This document shows, piece after piece, positions 36,232-44,743 of a DNA stretch of 64,000 nt. Position 1 is the stretch's first letter, and every line of letters begins with the position of its first letter. Below the pieces are notes generated by a model. The model searched no databases. It worked only from the letters and a program-made list of their open reading frames with translations, and was not told the DNA's origin. The translations under genes were made by a program, and so were the position numbers. Source of the stretch: Rhodeus uyekii (Eukaryota; Chordata; Actinopteri; Cypriniformes; Acheilognathidae); contig JAWRVZ010000052.1 of the NCBI GenBank assembly GCA_037043235.1, forward strand, positions 124,001 through 188,000. Direction: 5' to 3'.

Positions 36232-37612
36232 ATATACAGTGGAATACGGTTTTGTCGACGGCCTCAGGGGATGCAAAAAACCATCGAGATAACCGATGAT
36301 CGAGATAACCAACAGCCAATATGGTGATTTATTTGCTGAAGCGATCGGCATGCTTCAGAAATGTAACAGCAGAGATTCACCAGTATACAATAAAAAACAC
36401 AGTCCATTCTCCATACATAAATTCATAAAAGAATCAACATTACCGAAAAGAAAATGCTAAGACAAATAGGGAGTTTAGCGGTTCCACTTCAAAAACGTCG
36501 ACATAACAGGGTTGGTGAGTTTACTGTGAGTCGAGATAAGTGAACTCCACTGTAATCATATTATTTGATTAGAAGCATTTGATTAGAGAAATCGACTCGA
36601 ACCGGAGACCTCGCTACCCACTGAGTCACCGTGCCACCCATCATAAACATAATTGCAGAAACTAGACATGTTTATGATTGTGTGTGAACACATTATATGT
36701 GCATTAAGATATAGAAATGTACAGACCTCCACTTCTCCTCTGGTGAGAGCTGGGACAGATCAATCTGTGGAAATACGAGTGATATCAGCAATTAGTTTAG
36801 AACGCTTCAACACTGCATGGCAACCTTAAGCTAAAATATGCACAATGACATTTTGACATTTTTAATGTCATTGTTATTTTTACCCAATAAGAAAATAAGG
36901 TTGATAGTTGATAAAGCCGAAAAATAATGGGTTAGTTCCAGAGACTCTTCAAATGTGCGCTGTTAAATACACACATCAAAAGAGGAAACACTTAAATCAG
37001 ACATTGAATCTCAATGAACGAATTGCTCCATTTGAAAATCTGTATTCTAGAACTTAAGAACAAAATTATGTGCCACCAGTCAATAGAAACCAAAACCATC
37101 AACACATTGAGGAAGTGCCCTACATGAAAAGGGAAAGAGTCACTATAATAACTAAAAACGACAGATAAAAGTGTATTTAACCCGTCATAAATTAAATTGT
37201 GAGTTTCAGGAACTGCCAAGGACAGGCTCTACTTCACTGCAATGACAAGTCACTGATTCTGCAAAAGCCAAACGCAGTGAGGAACCAACTAAATTATTTT
37301 TTCTTACTGTAATTTTAAGACGATGTTTGGTGTTGTTCATGCTTGGCCTGTGCTGTGCTGTCATAGTCCTACACTACAGTTTAAACGGTTTTAACATGTC
37401 ATCACTAGACATGAGTGCTCATCAGATTCACCAGACATTCAGCTAGCCGCGCGCTCTGTTCACAACACGAGGATTAGTTCCTTGATTTAGTATCTTGTTC
37501 TACAGCAGATTTCGAGCAGTTGTCGCACCTGAGGAGCGTTGTCGTGATGCCCATGTCCGTGTCCGTGGTCGTGCTCCACTCCGTCCACCTCCACCTCAAA
37601 CACCCCGGCCAT
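19641..37612 (-). CDS. rnf121: rnf121, RING-H2 E3 ubiquitin ligase of the ER/Golgi membrane (nine exons)
   Basis: Nine coding exons (37529-37612, 36727-36764, 33873-34014, 32337-32491, 28776-28883, 26307-26427, 25564-25697, 25136-25237, 19641-19761) total 1005 nt, 334 residues plus stop. All introns are GT-AG and all phases agree, so no in-frame stop or shift exists. Residues 12-25 are His-rich. Hydrophobic segments at about 62-77, 89-102, 111-127, 145-175, 187-199 and 306-331 fit a multi-pass membrane protein. The RING-H2 ligands are C233, C236, C258, H260, H263, C266, C279 and C282 (C3H2C3), followed by KEKVDLKRM. The length and C-terminus (INYILGLE) match RNF121 rather than RNF175. The family transfers ubiquitin at ER/Golgi membranes and in zebrafish is needed for voltage-gated sodium channel trafficking. 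The introns are heavily loaded with transposons. Confidence 0.95.
19969..20026. repeat. (TA)n/(CA)n microsatellite
   Basis: Alternating TA then CA dinucleotides directly abut the left end of the Tc1 element at 20027; a matching TG/TA tract follows its right end at 21983. Confidence 0.9.
20027..21982 (-). mobile_element. Tc1-like transposon with degenerate transposase and nested insertions
   Basis: Ends CAGTGGGACAGAAAGTATTC (left) and GAATACTTTCCGTACCCACTG (right) are inverted repeats. Minus-strand frames retain parts of a Tc1 transposase: an N-terminal region near 21092-20805 (SYRGRRALVSETKKN) and the C-terminal D34E region at 20534-20340 (WPSRRPDLNPIEHLLRDLK). The frame is shifted in several places and the middle is missing. 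Within it, 21267-21437 is the end of a different mariner-type repeat (CTCACCTAAGGGATTATTAG) and 21440-21712 is a Harbinger-type fragment. It sits in rnf121 intron 8. Confidence 0.85.
21440..21712 (-). mobile_element. Harbinger-type terminal fragment nested in Tc1
   Basis: On the minus strand the words AGCTGGCG, GTACTAACAGTGAAA, CCATTGGCGACTCCTACAGG and CATTACACAATGAATTGTTC parallel the left 300 bp of the Harbinger element at 41461-43053, so both derive from the same family. The outer TIR (GGGCCTCATGTA) is not present here. Confidence 0.65.
21983..22022. repeat. TG/TA/CA microsatellite
   Basis: Short dinucleotide tract flanking the right end of the Tc1 element. Confidence 0.8.
22512..23195. 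repeat. Large inverted repeat (about 270-bp arms, about 140-bp loop)
   Basis: Left arm 22512-22785 begins AGCGGGGTAAAGTTAGTTTT; right arm 22925-23195 ends with its reverse complement. Intermediate landmarks pair as well (GGGACCGTGGGAAAAGTGCA with TGCACTTTTCCCACGGTCCC; AAGCTTGTGAAACATTAAG). Arms are diverged but pair over nearly their full length. Probably a fold-back MITE inserted in the Tigger element. Confidence 0.8.
23325..23880. repeat. Minisatellite, four copies of a 115-150 bp unit
   Basis: The word GAATAGCAGGAACTAAGCAT recurs at about 23341, 23456, 23605 and 23753, each followed by a poly-T run and CTATTTTATAT. The first unit is shorter (about 115 bp), lacking the GATTTGTATTCTTTATTTTTG segment. 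Confidence 0.85.
24677..24763. repeat. Short inverted repeat
   Basis: TTCATTTTTGATGCAGTAAT and its reverse complement are separated by about 40 bases, giving a cruciform-capable element in intron 8. Confidence 0.7.
24850..25065 (+). mobile_element. Tc1/mariner-type 3' end fragment
   Basis: The words CAAATACTTATTTTCCACCA, TTACAGGCCTCTC and GAACTTGCACAATTGGTG, ending TTTTTGCCCCACTGTA, are the terminal sequence of a common fish Tc1-type repeat. No paired left end was identified. It stops next to the TA/CA microsatellite beside exon 8. Confidence 0.6.
25066..25108. repeat. TA/CA/CATA microsatellite
   Basis: A simple repeat only about 30 bases from the rnf121 exon 8 splice donor. Confidence 0.85.
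25136..25237 (-). CDS. rnf121: rnf121 coding exon 8 (second half of RING)
   Basis: 102 nt encoding FHEFCIRGWCIVGKKQTC and PYCKEKVDLKRMFSN. It carries ligands H263, C266, C279 and C282. Acceptor TTAATCCAG and donor GTATCC. A TA/CA microsatellite and Tc1-type remnant begin only about 25 bases past the donor. Confidence 0.95.
25564..25697 (-). CDS. rnf121: rnf121 coding exon 7 (first half of RING)
   Basis: 134 nt encoding GMPTKHLSDSICAVCGQ, EEGIIENTYRLSCNH. It carries RING ligands C233, C236, C258 and H260. Acceptor GTTGTTGCAG and donor GTATCC; ends in phase 2. Confidence 0.95.
26307..26427 (-). CDS. rnf121: rnf121 coding exon 6
   Basis: 121 nt encoding IKPEDAMDFG, LLFYGLYYGVLGRDFAEMCA and ending ASTVG. 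Acceptor TTTGTTTTTAG and donor GTAATA; ends in phase 0. Confidence 0.95.
27039..27554. mobile_element. Probable MITE, TIR GGGCC(A/G)(G/A)TCAC
   Basis: The segment opens TTAAGGGCCAGTCACAC and ends GTGCGTGATCGGCCCTTTA, which are inverted relative to each other; the left flank TTAA and right TTTA are close to a piggyBac-like target. The interior is rich in GTGCGT/ACGCAC words on both strands. No transposase. Located in rnf121 intron 5. Confidence 0.5.
28776..28883 (-). CDS. rnf121: rnf121 coding exon 5
   Basis: 108 nt encoding LVYKWFLLLYKISY and VVMFTLFGINLIF, two hydrophobic segments. Acceptor CTCCATGCAG and donor GTGAGT; ends in phase 2. Confidence 0.95.
29377..30564 (-). mobile_element. Non-autonomous hAT element, copy B, TSD CATTAGAC
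   Basis: TIRs CAGAGGTTTTCAAAGTC and CACTTTGAAAACCCCTG are flanked by perfect 8-bp CATTAGAC (29369-29376 and 30565-30572). It is an inverted-orientation relative of copy A (11222-12315), sharing the GGGGAGGCGCGCCCC end block, the GATACTCG block and the A-rich far half. A (GA)n tract at 29828-29875 is an internal expansion where copy A has (CT)n near 11905. It lies in rnf121 intron 4. Confidence 0.9.
29828..29875. repeat. (GA)n microsatellite inside hAT copy B
   Basis: About 24 GA dinucleotides with few interruptions. Confidence 0.9.
30573..32336. other. Intron 4 remainder, no gene
   Basis: AT-rich intronic sequence. A block at 31520-31840 is less AT-rich (GTAGACGTGGCCCAGTGGGA) and might be an old SINE, but no A/B boxes or TSD were found. 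Confidence 0.35.
32337..32491 (-). CDS. rnf121: rnf121 coding exon 4
   Basis: 155 nt encoding LFQMWVVPLYF, KLHWWRFL and ITFRATRKPL, conserved RNF121 membrane-domain sequence. Acceptor CCCCTCAAG and donor GTAACC; ends in phase 2. Confidence 0.95.
33873..34014 (-). CDS. rnf121: rnf121 coding exon 3
   Basis: 142 nt encoding the conserved HAKHKGHEAMHAEM block and the first membrane segment (VLILIVTLVIAQLVLV), then QWKQRHPKSYN. Acceptor TATTTTGCAG and donor GTAAGC; ends in phase 0. Confidence 0.95.
36117..36225. repeat. Two (TA)n tracts separated by poly-T
   Basis: Long alternating TA runs at about 36117-36152 and 36182-36225 in rnf121 intron 2, beside the left end of the Tigger MITE. Confidence 0.9.
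36237..36552 (-). mobile_element. Complete Tigger-derived MITE, 316 bp, TSD TA
   Basis: Ends CAGTGGAATACGGTTTTGTC and GAGATAAGTGAACTCCACTG are flanked by TA on both sides. Its two ends match the right and left ends of the 2.5-kb copy at 14710-17227 in inverted orientation, so it is a deletion derivative of that family. Confidence 0.85.
36590..36644 (-). repeat. tRNA-derived SINE-like fragment
   Basis: Minus-strand GGTGGCACGGTGACTCAGTG, then GGTAGCGAGGTCTCCGGTTC and GAGTC, which resembles a common cyprinid tRNA-like repeat with A and B boxes. Part of the anticodon region is missing. Confidence 0.5.
36727..36764 (-). CDS. rnf121: rnf121 coding exon 2
   Basis: A 38-nt micro-exon encoding IDLSQLSPEEKW, matching the DLSPEEQW segment of RNF121. 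Acceptor TTTCCACAG and donor GTCTGT; ends in phase 2. Confidence 0.9.
37529..37612 (-). CDS. rnf121: rnf121 coding exon 1
   Basis: The start ATG at 37612 follows a GC-rich leader. It encodes 28 residues with an alternating His-Gly stretch (HDHGHGHGHH) and ends CAG before donor GTGCGA; phase 0. Confidence 0.9.
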
Positions 37613-37665
37613 CTTCACACTCACAAACCGCCCGCTCAAAACACTTCCGGGTCACAGACCGGCAG
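37613..37665 (-). promoter_or_regulatory. rnf121: rnf121 proximal promoter/leader
   Basis: On the minus strand, CCGGAAGTG (37642-37650), an ETS-type site, and GGGCGG (37628-37633), an Sp1-type site, lie within 40 bases of the ATG. No TATA box is seen. This is the usual make-up of TATA-less housekeeping promoters; the transcription start is inferred, not seen. Confidence 0.5.
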
Positions 37666-37816
37666 CTCTGTGACTGTTACTGAATTATGCTTCCGCTTCA
37701 TCTGCTTTAGGTGTTTTTACCAGTTAAAAAGTGTTTTTACCGCCACCAACTTGAAGCGTATGAAGCGTTGACACAGTAAACGCTTACTAAAAATTAACAA
37801 CAAAAATTATATTCTG

Positions 37817-38110
37817 TTAAACAATCATGTTTCCCATAGGTTTGTTGTAAACCATTGTCTCTTTTTGTGTGTTATGAAATATGCAATTCTTTGACAACTT
37901 TTTAATTCCCTCCACATAGCATAAATATTCTTTCCAATTAATTATTTTTCTGTTATATTCTGGGCAATGAATAAACATATGGGCAACTGTTTCTGACAAG
38001 CCACATTGTGCACAATTTCCAGATTCTCTTTTCAATGTGAGAAACAGTAATTAAGGAATACGTGCCCTATCCGAAGTCTTGATGTTATGGCATGTTTCTT
38101 TCTGCTCCTG
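37817..38110 (-). pseudogene. LINE ORF2 C-terminal remnant (zinc-knuckle end)
   Basis: Minus-strand frame with CAQCGLSETVAHMFIHCPEY, a CxxC..HxxxxC motif typical of the C-terminus of several non-LTR retrotransposon polyproteins. In the next frame upstream RLRIGHVFLNYCF is readable, so there is one frameshift near 38040. It ends about 200 bp upstream of rnf121. Confidence 0.6.
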
Positions 38111-38735
38111 TGTCTATTTTACTTAACCTCAAATTTGTTTTGAATATTTACAGGTGTCTACCTTTGGTTTCCATGTCCCATTTCTCTTGCCACATCCTGT
38201 TTATAGCAGATTGTATAATAATACCTTTATTACCTTCTGCTCTACTCAATGATGTCGTGATGATAGTGATAATAAATGGGTTATTCCTGAATACCTGACC
38301 ATTTCTGGTAAAAGTCTCTCACCAAATATTCCGTAGTGGGTCTGTCATCAACCGGCATATTCAAAATAAGTGAGGAGAGCTAACAGTAGCTATCCTTTTG
38401 ACAACAAATACATTTGTCATACAAAATATTCAACAACAAAACAAGGTGTTTTTTAATGGTCTGAAAAGATAACCTACTGTTCCAAATGTAGGAAATGTAT
38501 GTACACACATTGTGTTTTTCCACTGTTTGTAATATGGACTCTTGTTAAAAGATGTAGGAGATGGACAAGACAAGAATTGTTTTGAGAAATCAAGCACCTA
38601 GTTTTTAAATGGGACTTGGTTTGATATCTTGTATTTAATATAATAACATTCAAACATTTTTATGTGACTCATATCCATTGCTGTGTGCTATTTTTTTATT
38701 GGCTTTGTTTTTATCTCACCCTCTGTCACTGTATT

Positions 38736-39535
38736 TGTCAGGGTTCTGCCACATTCGGTCTAGTCATTTCTTGGTTTTGTGGTAGAGCTCTGACACTAAC
38801 GTTATGTTTCTAGTTGTGTGTGCGTGCGCGCGGCTCAGAGTGCTCGAGTCGCGCGCGTATCTGTGACGTATTTTGTGCGAGTTATGATGTCCGGTCCTGA
38901 TACTTTGGTCTGGTTCAGTTTTGTTTTGGATCGGGATTCGGGCATTCATAACTTGTGTGTTCGTCCTTGTTGTGAGCGCGTGTGACAAGTGTCTTGCTCA
39001 TTCTCACGCGCTCTACGTTATGTGAGTGGGCACGGTTTCAAGCTCTGCTCGTACCGCGCGCTCTTGTGTCCTTGTCCTGTGTTGTAAGCACGCGGTTCGT
39101 GTTTATGTCAGCCACGTGCTTTCACGCTGTGTTTTTGTGATGCGTCTTTGTTTAATGTGAACACGCAGCGATTCGCATTGGCTGCGTGTTTGTCTCGTCA
39201 ATGTGTAACCCTCCCACCTTGTTTCCCTGCTTTAGTTTGATTTGTTCCCAGCTGTGTCTCATTCAATTACCCTTCCTCATGTGTGTATTTAATCCATCCG
39301 TGTCTGTTGTCTTGTGCTGGTTTCTCGTCGTTAATAGGTTGAGTCCATGCCGTCCTGAATCTAGTCTAGTCTAGTCTTGTCAGTGTCAAGTTTGTAGTCT
39401 AGTGAGTCTGTGTTCTAGTCTTGTTTTCCCCCTCGGGGTGGTTTTTGTTCTGAGTTTTTTCTTGTTTTGTTTAATAAATCCCCATTCTTGCCTGCAATAT
39501 TGAGTCCTCGCTCAATCCCTGCACCCAACCTGACA
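38736..39535 (+). repeat. 5' LTR (800 bp)
   Basis: TGTCAGGG..CCTGACA. A TATA-like TGTATTTAATCC near 39284 and an AATAAA near 39474 mark probable U3/R and R/U5 regions. Confidence 0.85.
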
Positions 39536-39620
39536 GAAGAAACCAGCCACAAGAGGACTCAGCAGAGATGGGGATTTTAATTTTCCATCTCCCTCTCCAA
39601 GACCGTCCACCCGTCAGCAG

Positions 39621-40330
39621 ATGATGCACCTCGTAAATTCCCGATACTTCCGCCAGCTGGGCGCTGATGTGCGGGAGTTCGCTGCGGACTTCCTGATTGA
39701 GGTGCATCACATCGACTACGAGGAGGCTGATCTGAAAGAGGTATTCAACATCTGCCTCGATCAGCCTCTCGTCTATTGGGAGATGGAAAAGCTGGGGCAT
39801 ACCACGTCTTCCATCTTGGGGAGCAGGAACCCGCTCCCCCAACAAGCTCCCAGCCCACTGACTGTTCCCCCATTCCATCTGCAGTCAGTGGGGGCCCCAG
39901 CCCTCCAATGACCCGGAAATGAAGACGGAGGAGGAAGAATGGGCCCGCCGCCCCAGAGCCTGCAGTTGGTTAGGAGGCCGCCCCAGAGCCCGCAGTCGGT
40001 CAGGAGACTGCCCCACCAGAGCCGACGGACTCTATGTCACCGCGTCGCCCTCGGAAAAACTGGAGGAAGAAGAGGGCTTCCTCCAACCCACAAGCCACAG
40101 AGGCCACCCTCTGCCTGCCGGCGCCACCCAAGCGTCCGGAAAGCCTCTGCCTGCCGGCGCCGCCCAAACGCCCAGACCTCCCGGTCCCTCTAGACCTCCC
40201 AGACCCTCTAGAGCGCAAAGACCCTCCAGTCCTGCCGTCTGCCCTGTCTGGCCTCTCAAAGCTGCCAGACCTGCCTAAACCGCCAGCCTTGTTTGAGCCT
40301 GCATGGCTCACCCCCCTGGCGCCTCCCTGA
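39621..40330 (+). pseudogene. Gag-like fragment plus Pro-rich tail
   Basis: One frame (39621-39911) encodes YFRQLGADVREFAADFLIEV and an EVFNICLDQPL segment, the helical gag-type signature of these fish LTR elements. After a stop, two other frames carry Pro-rich repeats (LPAPPKRP, LPDLPKPPALFEPAW). At least two frame breaks; not functional as read. Confidence 0.65.
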
Positions 40331-40811
40331 TCATCTGCCGGGACCCCTAAACCCCTGGAGCCTGCTTGGCTTGTTCCCCCGGCTCCACCCTGACCCCCTG
40401 CCAGGACCCCCTGTCTGAGCCCCCATGGCTCATCCCTCTAGTTCCCCCTCCCTGGTTATTTTCATATTGGACTGTTTGAGATATTTTTCATGATACTTGA
40501 GGACTGGTTTTGAGTCAGTATTTTTTTTTCATGACATTCTCATGACTTTTTTGGGTCATTATTTTCATCATGCTTGGACTATTTGAGTTAATCTCTTTCG
40601 TGACATTTTGAAGACTGTCTTTTGAGTATTATTTCATGATGATGTTGGATTTCTTGGTCTTGAGTTATTTGCCTTGTCTTGCCATCCCTCCCCTCGCTGG
40701 TGTTTTGCATCTGTCTTGTGCTTTCTGTTGTCATGTGTCTGTCCTGTTCTTGTCTTGTTCCTGGTGTTCCTCATAGGGATGCCAGTTGGCGTCCCTTTTG
40801 AGGGGGGGTAG

Positions 40812-41062
40812 TGTCAGGGTTCTGCCACATTCGGTCTAGTCATTTCTTGGTTTTGTGGCAGAGCTCTGACACTACCGTTATGTCTCTAGTTGTGTGTGCG
40901 TGCGCGCGGCTCCGAGTGCTTGAGTCGCGCGTGTGTCTGTCTGACGTATTTTGTGCGAGTTATGATGTCCTGTCCCGATACTTTGGTCTGGTTTTGGATC
41001 GGGATTCAGGCATTCATAACTCAATATTGAGTCCTCGCTCAATCCCTTCACCCAACCTGACA
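40812..41062 (+). repeat. 3' LTR with internal deletion (251 bp)
   Basis: It matches the first about 220 and the last about 40 bases of the 5' LTR; the roughly 550 bases between CATTCATAACT and CAATATTGAG are missing. Confidence 0.85.
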
Positions 41063-41217
41063 ATATTATGTGCCTATATATATTAAACTGAACCTTGGAC
41101 TCTGAAAGGTCCAATTTATATTTTTTCAGCTAAAATCACATACAGTTACTATTATCATAAATATCACAAAACGGGGAAAAAAATGCTGGTCTTCAAGCAG
41201 GGAAGAGGTGCATTCTT

Positions 41218-41248
41218 ACACACACACACACACTCACTCACTCACTCA

Positions 41249-41303
<55 letters not shown>
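41218..41303. repeat. (CA)n/(CT)n microsatellite
   Basis: ACAC repeats then about 27 CT dinucleotides. Confidence 0.9.
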
Positions 41304-41307
<4 letters not shown>

Positions 41308-41460
41308 AGTGTTATTTGTTATTTACTTACTCTCTCACATCATTGCAAGCCTATATGACTTTCTTCAGTGGTCAGTGTTATGAAATTAAAGGAAATTAAA
41401 TAAAATATACTTTTATTGAAATTTGGAGTGCACTCAAAAGCAACATTACAACATCACCTG

Positions 41461-43053
41461 GGGCCTCATGTATCAACACTACTTACACAAAAACATTGCG
41501 TTCGCCAGCTTTCACGCTCTCGGTCGGATGTACTAACAGTGAAACTAACGTGACAATGTACGTTTCTCCACGGCAAGTTCATGGCTGGCGTAAGTTCATT
41601 TCTCATAGTTTTGTCCGTTGGCGACTCCTACAGGCAATGAAGTGAAGCTGCAAACATTACACAACGAATTGTTCTACAAGTCTGTGGGAAGCATTGCTAT
41701 TAATTTGCAATGTGTAAAATAATTGATACCGTATATATTGTCACACAAGCCTTATGGGAATAATCTATAAATTATGCAATTAAGTAAGAACATATAAAAG
41801 CACGTGCAAATTGACACAACCCTTAGTCTGGCAATTGCAGCTTTGGCAATATTAGAGGACATTGCTAATGGCAGAATCCAAAGAGAACTAGTTTTTAGGG
41901 ACCACAATGATTTTCTGGCCCAGGATGACTGCCTTATCAGCCATTTCAGATTTACAAGGGCTATCCTCTAATCTAATTGGGTCCGAATCTAGAGAGAGAG
42001 ACAGCGAGGAAACACGCAATACCCATTCCGTTACAGGTGCTGACAACGCTTGGTTTCCTGGCAAATGATTATTTCCAAAGGGAACTGGCAGACCGCTCAG
42101 AAATAAACGAGTCGTCTTTGACTTTGGCAACGCCGCACAATTCCCATTTGATGGTTCCCATATGATGCAGTTGACCAGCCAAACATTAAAATGCAATTTG
42201 CAACGATAGCCGGTTTCCCTAATGTAAACGGAGCGATCGACTACACACACATATAAGGCACCATCTGAAGATGAATTTGCATGTGTGAATCGGAAACATT
42301 TCCATTCAATAAATGTGCAGATTATATGTGATGTGCAAATGCGCCTAACAAATATTGTGGCAAGGTGGCCTAGGTAAATCCATGATTCATACATCCTTAC
42401 AAACAGCATGGTTGGGTGGCAGCTGGTAGCTGGCAGGGTGCGCGATGGGTGGCTTCTTGGTGAGTGATGAATTTAAAGGTATGGTTCTATCTAATAGTAC
42501 TTTTTATTTTTATTTATTTGCATTTAATTATACAACAACCCTTCAGGAGACCACGGTTATCCATTAAAGACAATTATCAAACCATTTATTTTTAAGATAA
42601 TTTACAGTGCGACTTTCAGATCCAAACGCATTGACGGCGTCAGCCAAACTCCCCCACTCATATTTTTTCCGTTTGTTATTAATTCCGGAGGACAAAGTTC
42701 CAAATATATTTTTTTCTAATTTCTACCTCCGATAGTAGCACCTTCAATTCACTTTCTGTAAAGTTTCATTTTCGTGCTGCTTGCTTTAGCCATTTTCTTA
42801 CTGCTTTCTTTTGCCCAACTCATTACCATATTTAAATCAGTTTAATTAAGGGAGGAGACTGGGTGGAGTGTTGTGCTCGTGCATGTGCATTCAATTTTAC
42901 ATTAATCGGGATGTACAAAGAGAATATGCGCGGGATCCTTCGAACGCAGAGATTGATACATCTGGATTTTTTTTGTGCGTTCGCACATTCACAGCTTTTT
43001 CCGTATGTAATGTGTCAGTATGAATTCAACGCAAGTCTTAGTACATGAGGCCC
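41461..43053 (+). mobile_element. Harbinger transposon, TSD CTG
   Basis: TIRs GGGCCTCATGTATCAAC and (inverted) GGGCCTCATGTACTAAG, flanked by CTG at 41458-41460 and 43054-43056. A 3-bp TSD and this terminus are those of PIF/Harbinger elements. It contains the degraded HARBI1-like nuclease at 41820-42460. The second Harbinger gene (MADF/Myb type) is not recognisable. Confidence 0.85.
41820..42460 (+). pseudogene. HARBI1-like nuclease pseudogene
   Basis: Plus-strand frames read LAILEDIANGRIQRELVFRD, GNAAQFPFDGS, then KAPSEDEFACVNRKHFHSIN, VQIICDVQMRLTNIVARWP and HDSYILTNSM. These are conserved HARBI1 blocks, including the region around the DDE residues. In-frame stops and at least two shifts break the frame, and the expected GAIDCTHI motif is degenerate. 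Inactive. Confidence 0.85.
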
Positions 43054-43161
43054 CTGGTTCACATGAATTGTTTTGTGTTACTTTGTTTTTTGTTTGTGCT
43101 TATGCAACAAGTAAAAATGTGAAATAAGGAGGAAAAATAAAGAGTTTATTCATTTTTATTT

Positions 43162-43648
43162 AAAAACAATATTTTTTCCACCATGGCTTTCAAAGTCTAA
43201 AAAATATAATTTATTGAATTGAAAAGTATTGAAATGGTTAATGTGATAATATAGTGCTCAGCCAAGTCAACCTTCTCAGCTAAACTGAATTACATATGTA
43301 AGAGTTTAAAAAAAAAAACTATACAGGGATATGAATATAAATGGGATATATATCTCCTCGTTGCAAGACTCTAAAGTGCCTTAGCATAGTTGAGGTGTTA
43401 TTATTATAACTTAGCTCCTTGGAACACGCCAGATACTTCACCTACAAGTATTCAGAAAAGTTGTCACATTTTATTTTATTCATTAATGGAATCTATTACA
43501 TAGTAATTGTAGGTGCCAGGTGAGATCAACTCAAAGTGCTCCCAAACAGGGGAAAATCTCATCTTTCTTGCTGGTTCCATCGCAAAAAAAGAGGCTTGAA
43601 TCGAATGCCAAAAACAGCGCAATAAAGGGACCCAAAAACACAAAAGGC
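43162..43648 (-). mobile_element. hAT fragment with BED-finger exon, copy 1
   Basis: Nearly identical over 487 bp to 51322-51806. On the minus strand it encodes MEPARKMRFSPVWEHFEL and an ELISPGTYNYYVI continuation: the start of a hAT transposase BED zinc finger, cut before its cysteines. No TIRs at this locus; it abuts LTR-like sequence at 43649. Confidence 0.75.
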
Positions 43649-43668
43649 AGGCAGGCCATCCACACACT

Positions 43669-43885
43669 GTTAACACAGACAGTACTTCTTTACCAACTGA
43701 CAAACACAAGGGAAATGCACAAGTGATTTATACACAAGGGGGATCAACAACACCTGGAAGACTAACGAGCAAGTGATTACAAGACAGGTGCAGGGAGTGA
43801 AACAATAACCCGATAGACAGGAAGTGAAACAAAGACAAGACTGACAGGAAGTGACAAAGAAGACCCAGACAGGAACAGTGTTACA
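43669..43885 (-). mobile_element. Partial LTR related to 16166-16503
   Basis: GACAGGTGCAGGGAGTGAAA, GACAGGAAGTGAAAC and the terminus CAGTGTTACA match the far end of the solo LTR at 16166-16503. The other terminus and a TSD are not seen. Confidence 0.6.
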
Positions 43886-44743
43886 CATGCTGCCATTCCA
43901 CACTTTTTTGTGTGTGTTAGTGACGCCAATACTATGGCTACCAAACAAAATAAATGTCCTTTCCTCCACCTCTGTCACAAGAAACTCTGTTTCGGTGTCT
44001 GTGAAATTTCCATTGGTGCCCTTTTTACACATAAAGAACCTCTTGCTCCTTTATATTAATATGCACGGAATTATTATAATAATCATGAGCTGATTTGCAT
44101 GGGCTATATATGGTTGAAAGGGGGCAGGTAAAGGGCGGGATGTCGATTTTTTTCACGTGCGCAAATTATCAGTTAGACTGTTATTTATAAATGGAAAACT
44201 GCGTGCAGGTGTGCGCGCACACAGTTTTATAAGTCTCAATTTTTGTTTGCGTACGCCATTTTTTGGTCAGCAGGCATCTCATCAGCTCATGTAAAACACA
44301 AAAGGGGATTAATGTCTGCCTTGGTCGAAAGGGAGTTTTAGGCCTGGGTCAACCAATACAGCAAATGGGACTGGGTACTTTGGAACTCTGGATTCTGCAT
44401 TGGATGTGACACTTTTAGTGACCCTATTTACAATGTCTCCTTCACATCTTTGAACTGAAACAAAGTTTACTTTGTAAATATCTTATTACTAGAAAATAAC
44501 TGAATGTGCAAATTTAACTTTCACAAAGGTTCAATATCTTAAACCAGTCATGAAAGAGGATCTTTTCTAACAAAATCTGCGCTCAGGATTAAGTTGCAGG
44601 AGACAACCAATCAAATGACAGCATTCCGTACAAAAGATGGGAGAGATGTCTGATTATTACCTTAAACTTTACATCTTCTCTTTCTGATAATGTTATTTGT
44701 CAGTGATGGAAGATTTTGTTTGATTTAGAATTACAGTGGGCCA
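43886..44743. other. No gene; possible Harbinger-like subterminal sequence
   Basis: The stretch 44130-44260 has GCGCAAATT and GTGCGCGCACAC words reminiscent of Harbinger ends. No TIR pair or exon supported. Confidence 0.3.

Larger units (their letters stand above)
38736..41062 (+). mobile_element. Gag-only LTR retrotransposon, non-autonomous
   Basis: Two LTRs opening TGTCAGGGTTCTGCCACATT and ending ACCTGACA bracket a 1.28-kb interior. The flanks GTATT and ATATT differ at one base of a 5-bp TSD. A purine tract (GAGGGGGGGTAG) precedes the 3' LTR. The interior encodes only gag-like and Pro-rich fragments, no protease, RT, RNase H or integrase. It must use another element's enzymes. Confidence 0.85.

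Noticed and set aside
41888..42409. 173-codon minus-strand ORF
   Set aside because: Antisense shadow of the degenerate HARBI1 coding region.
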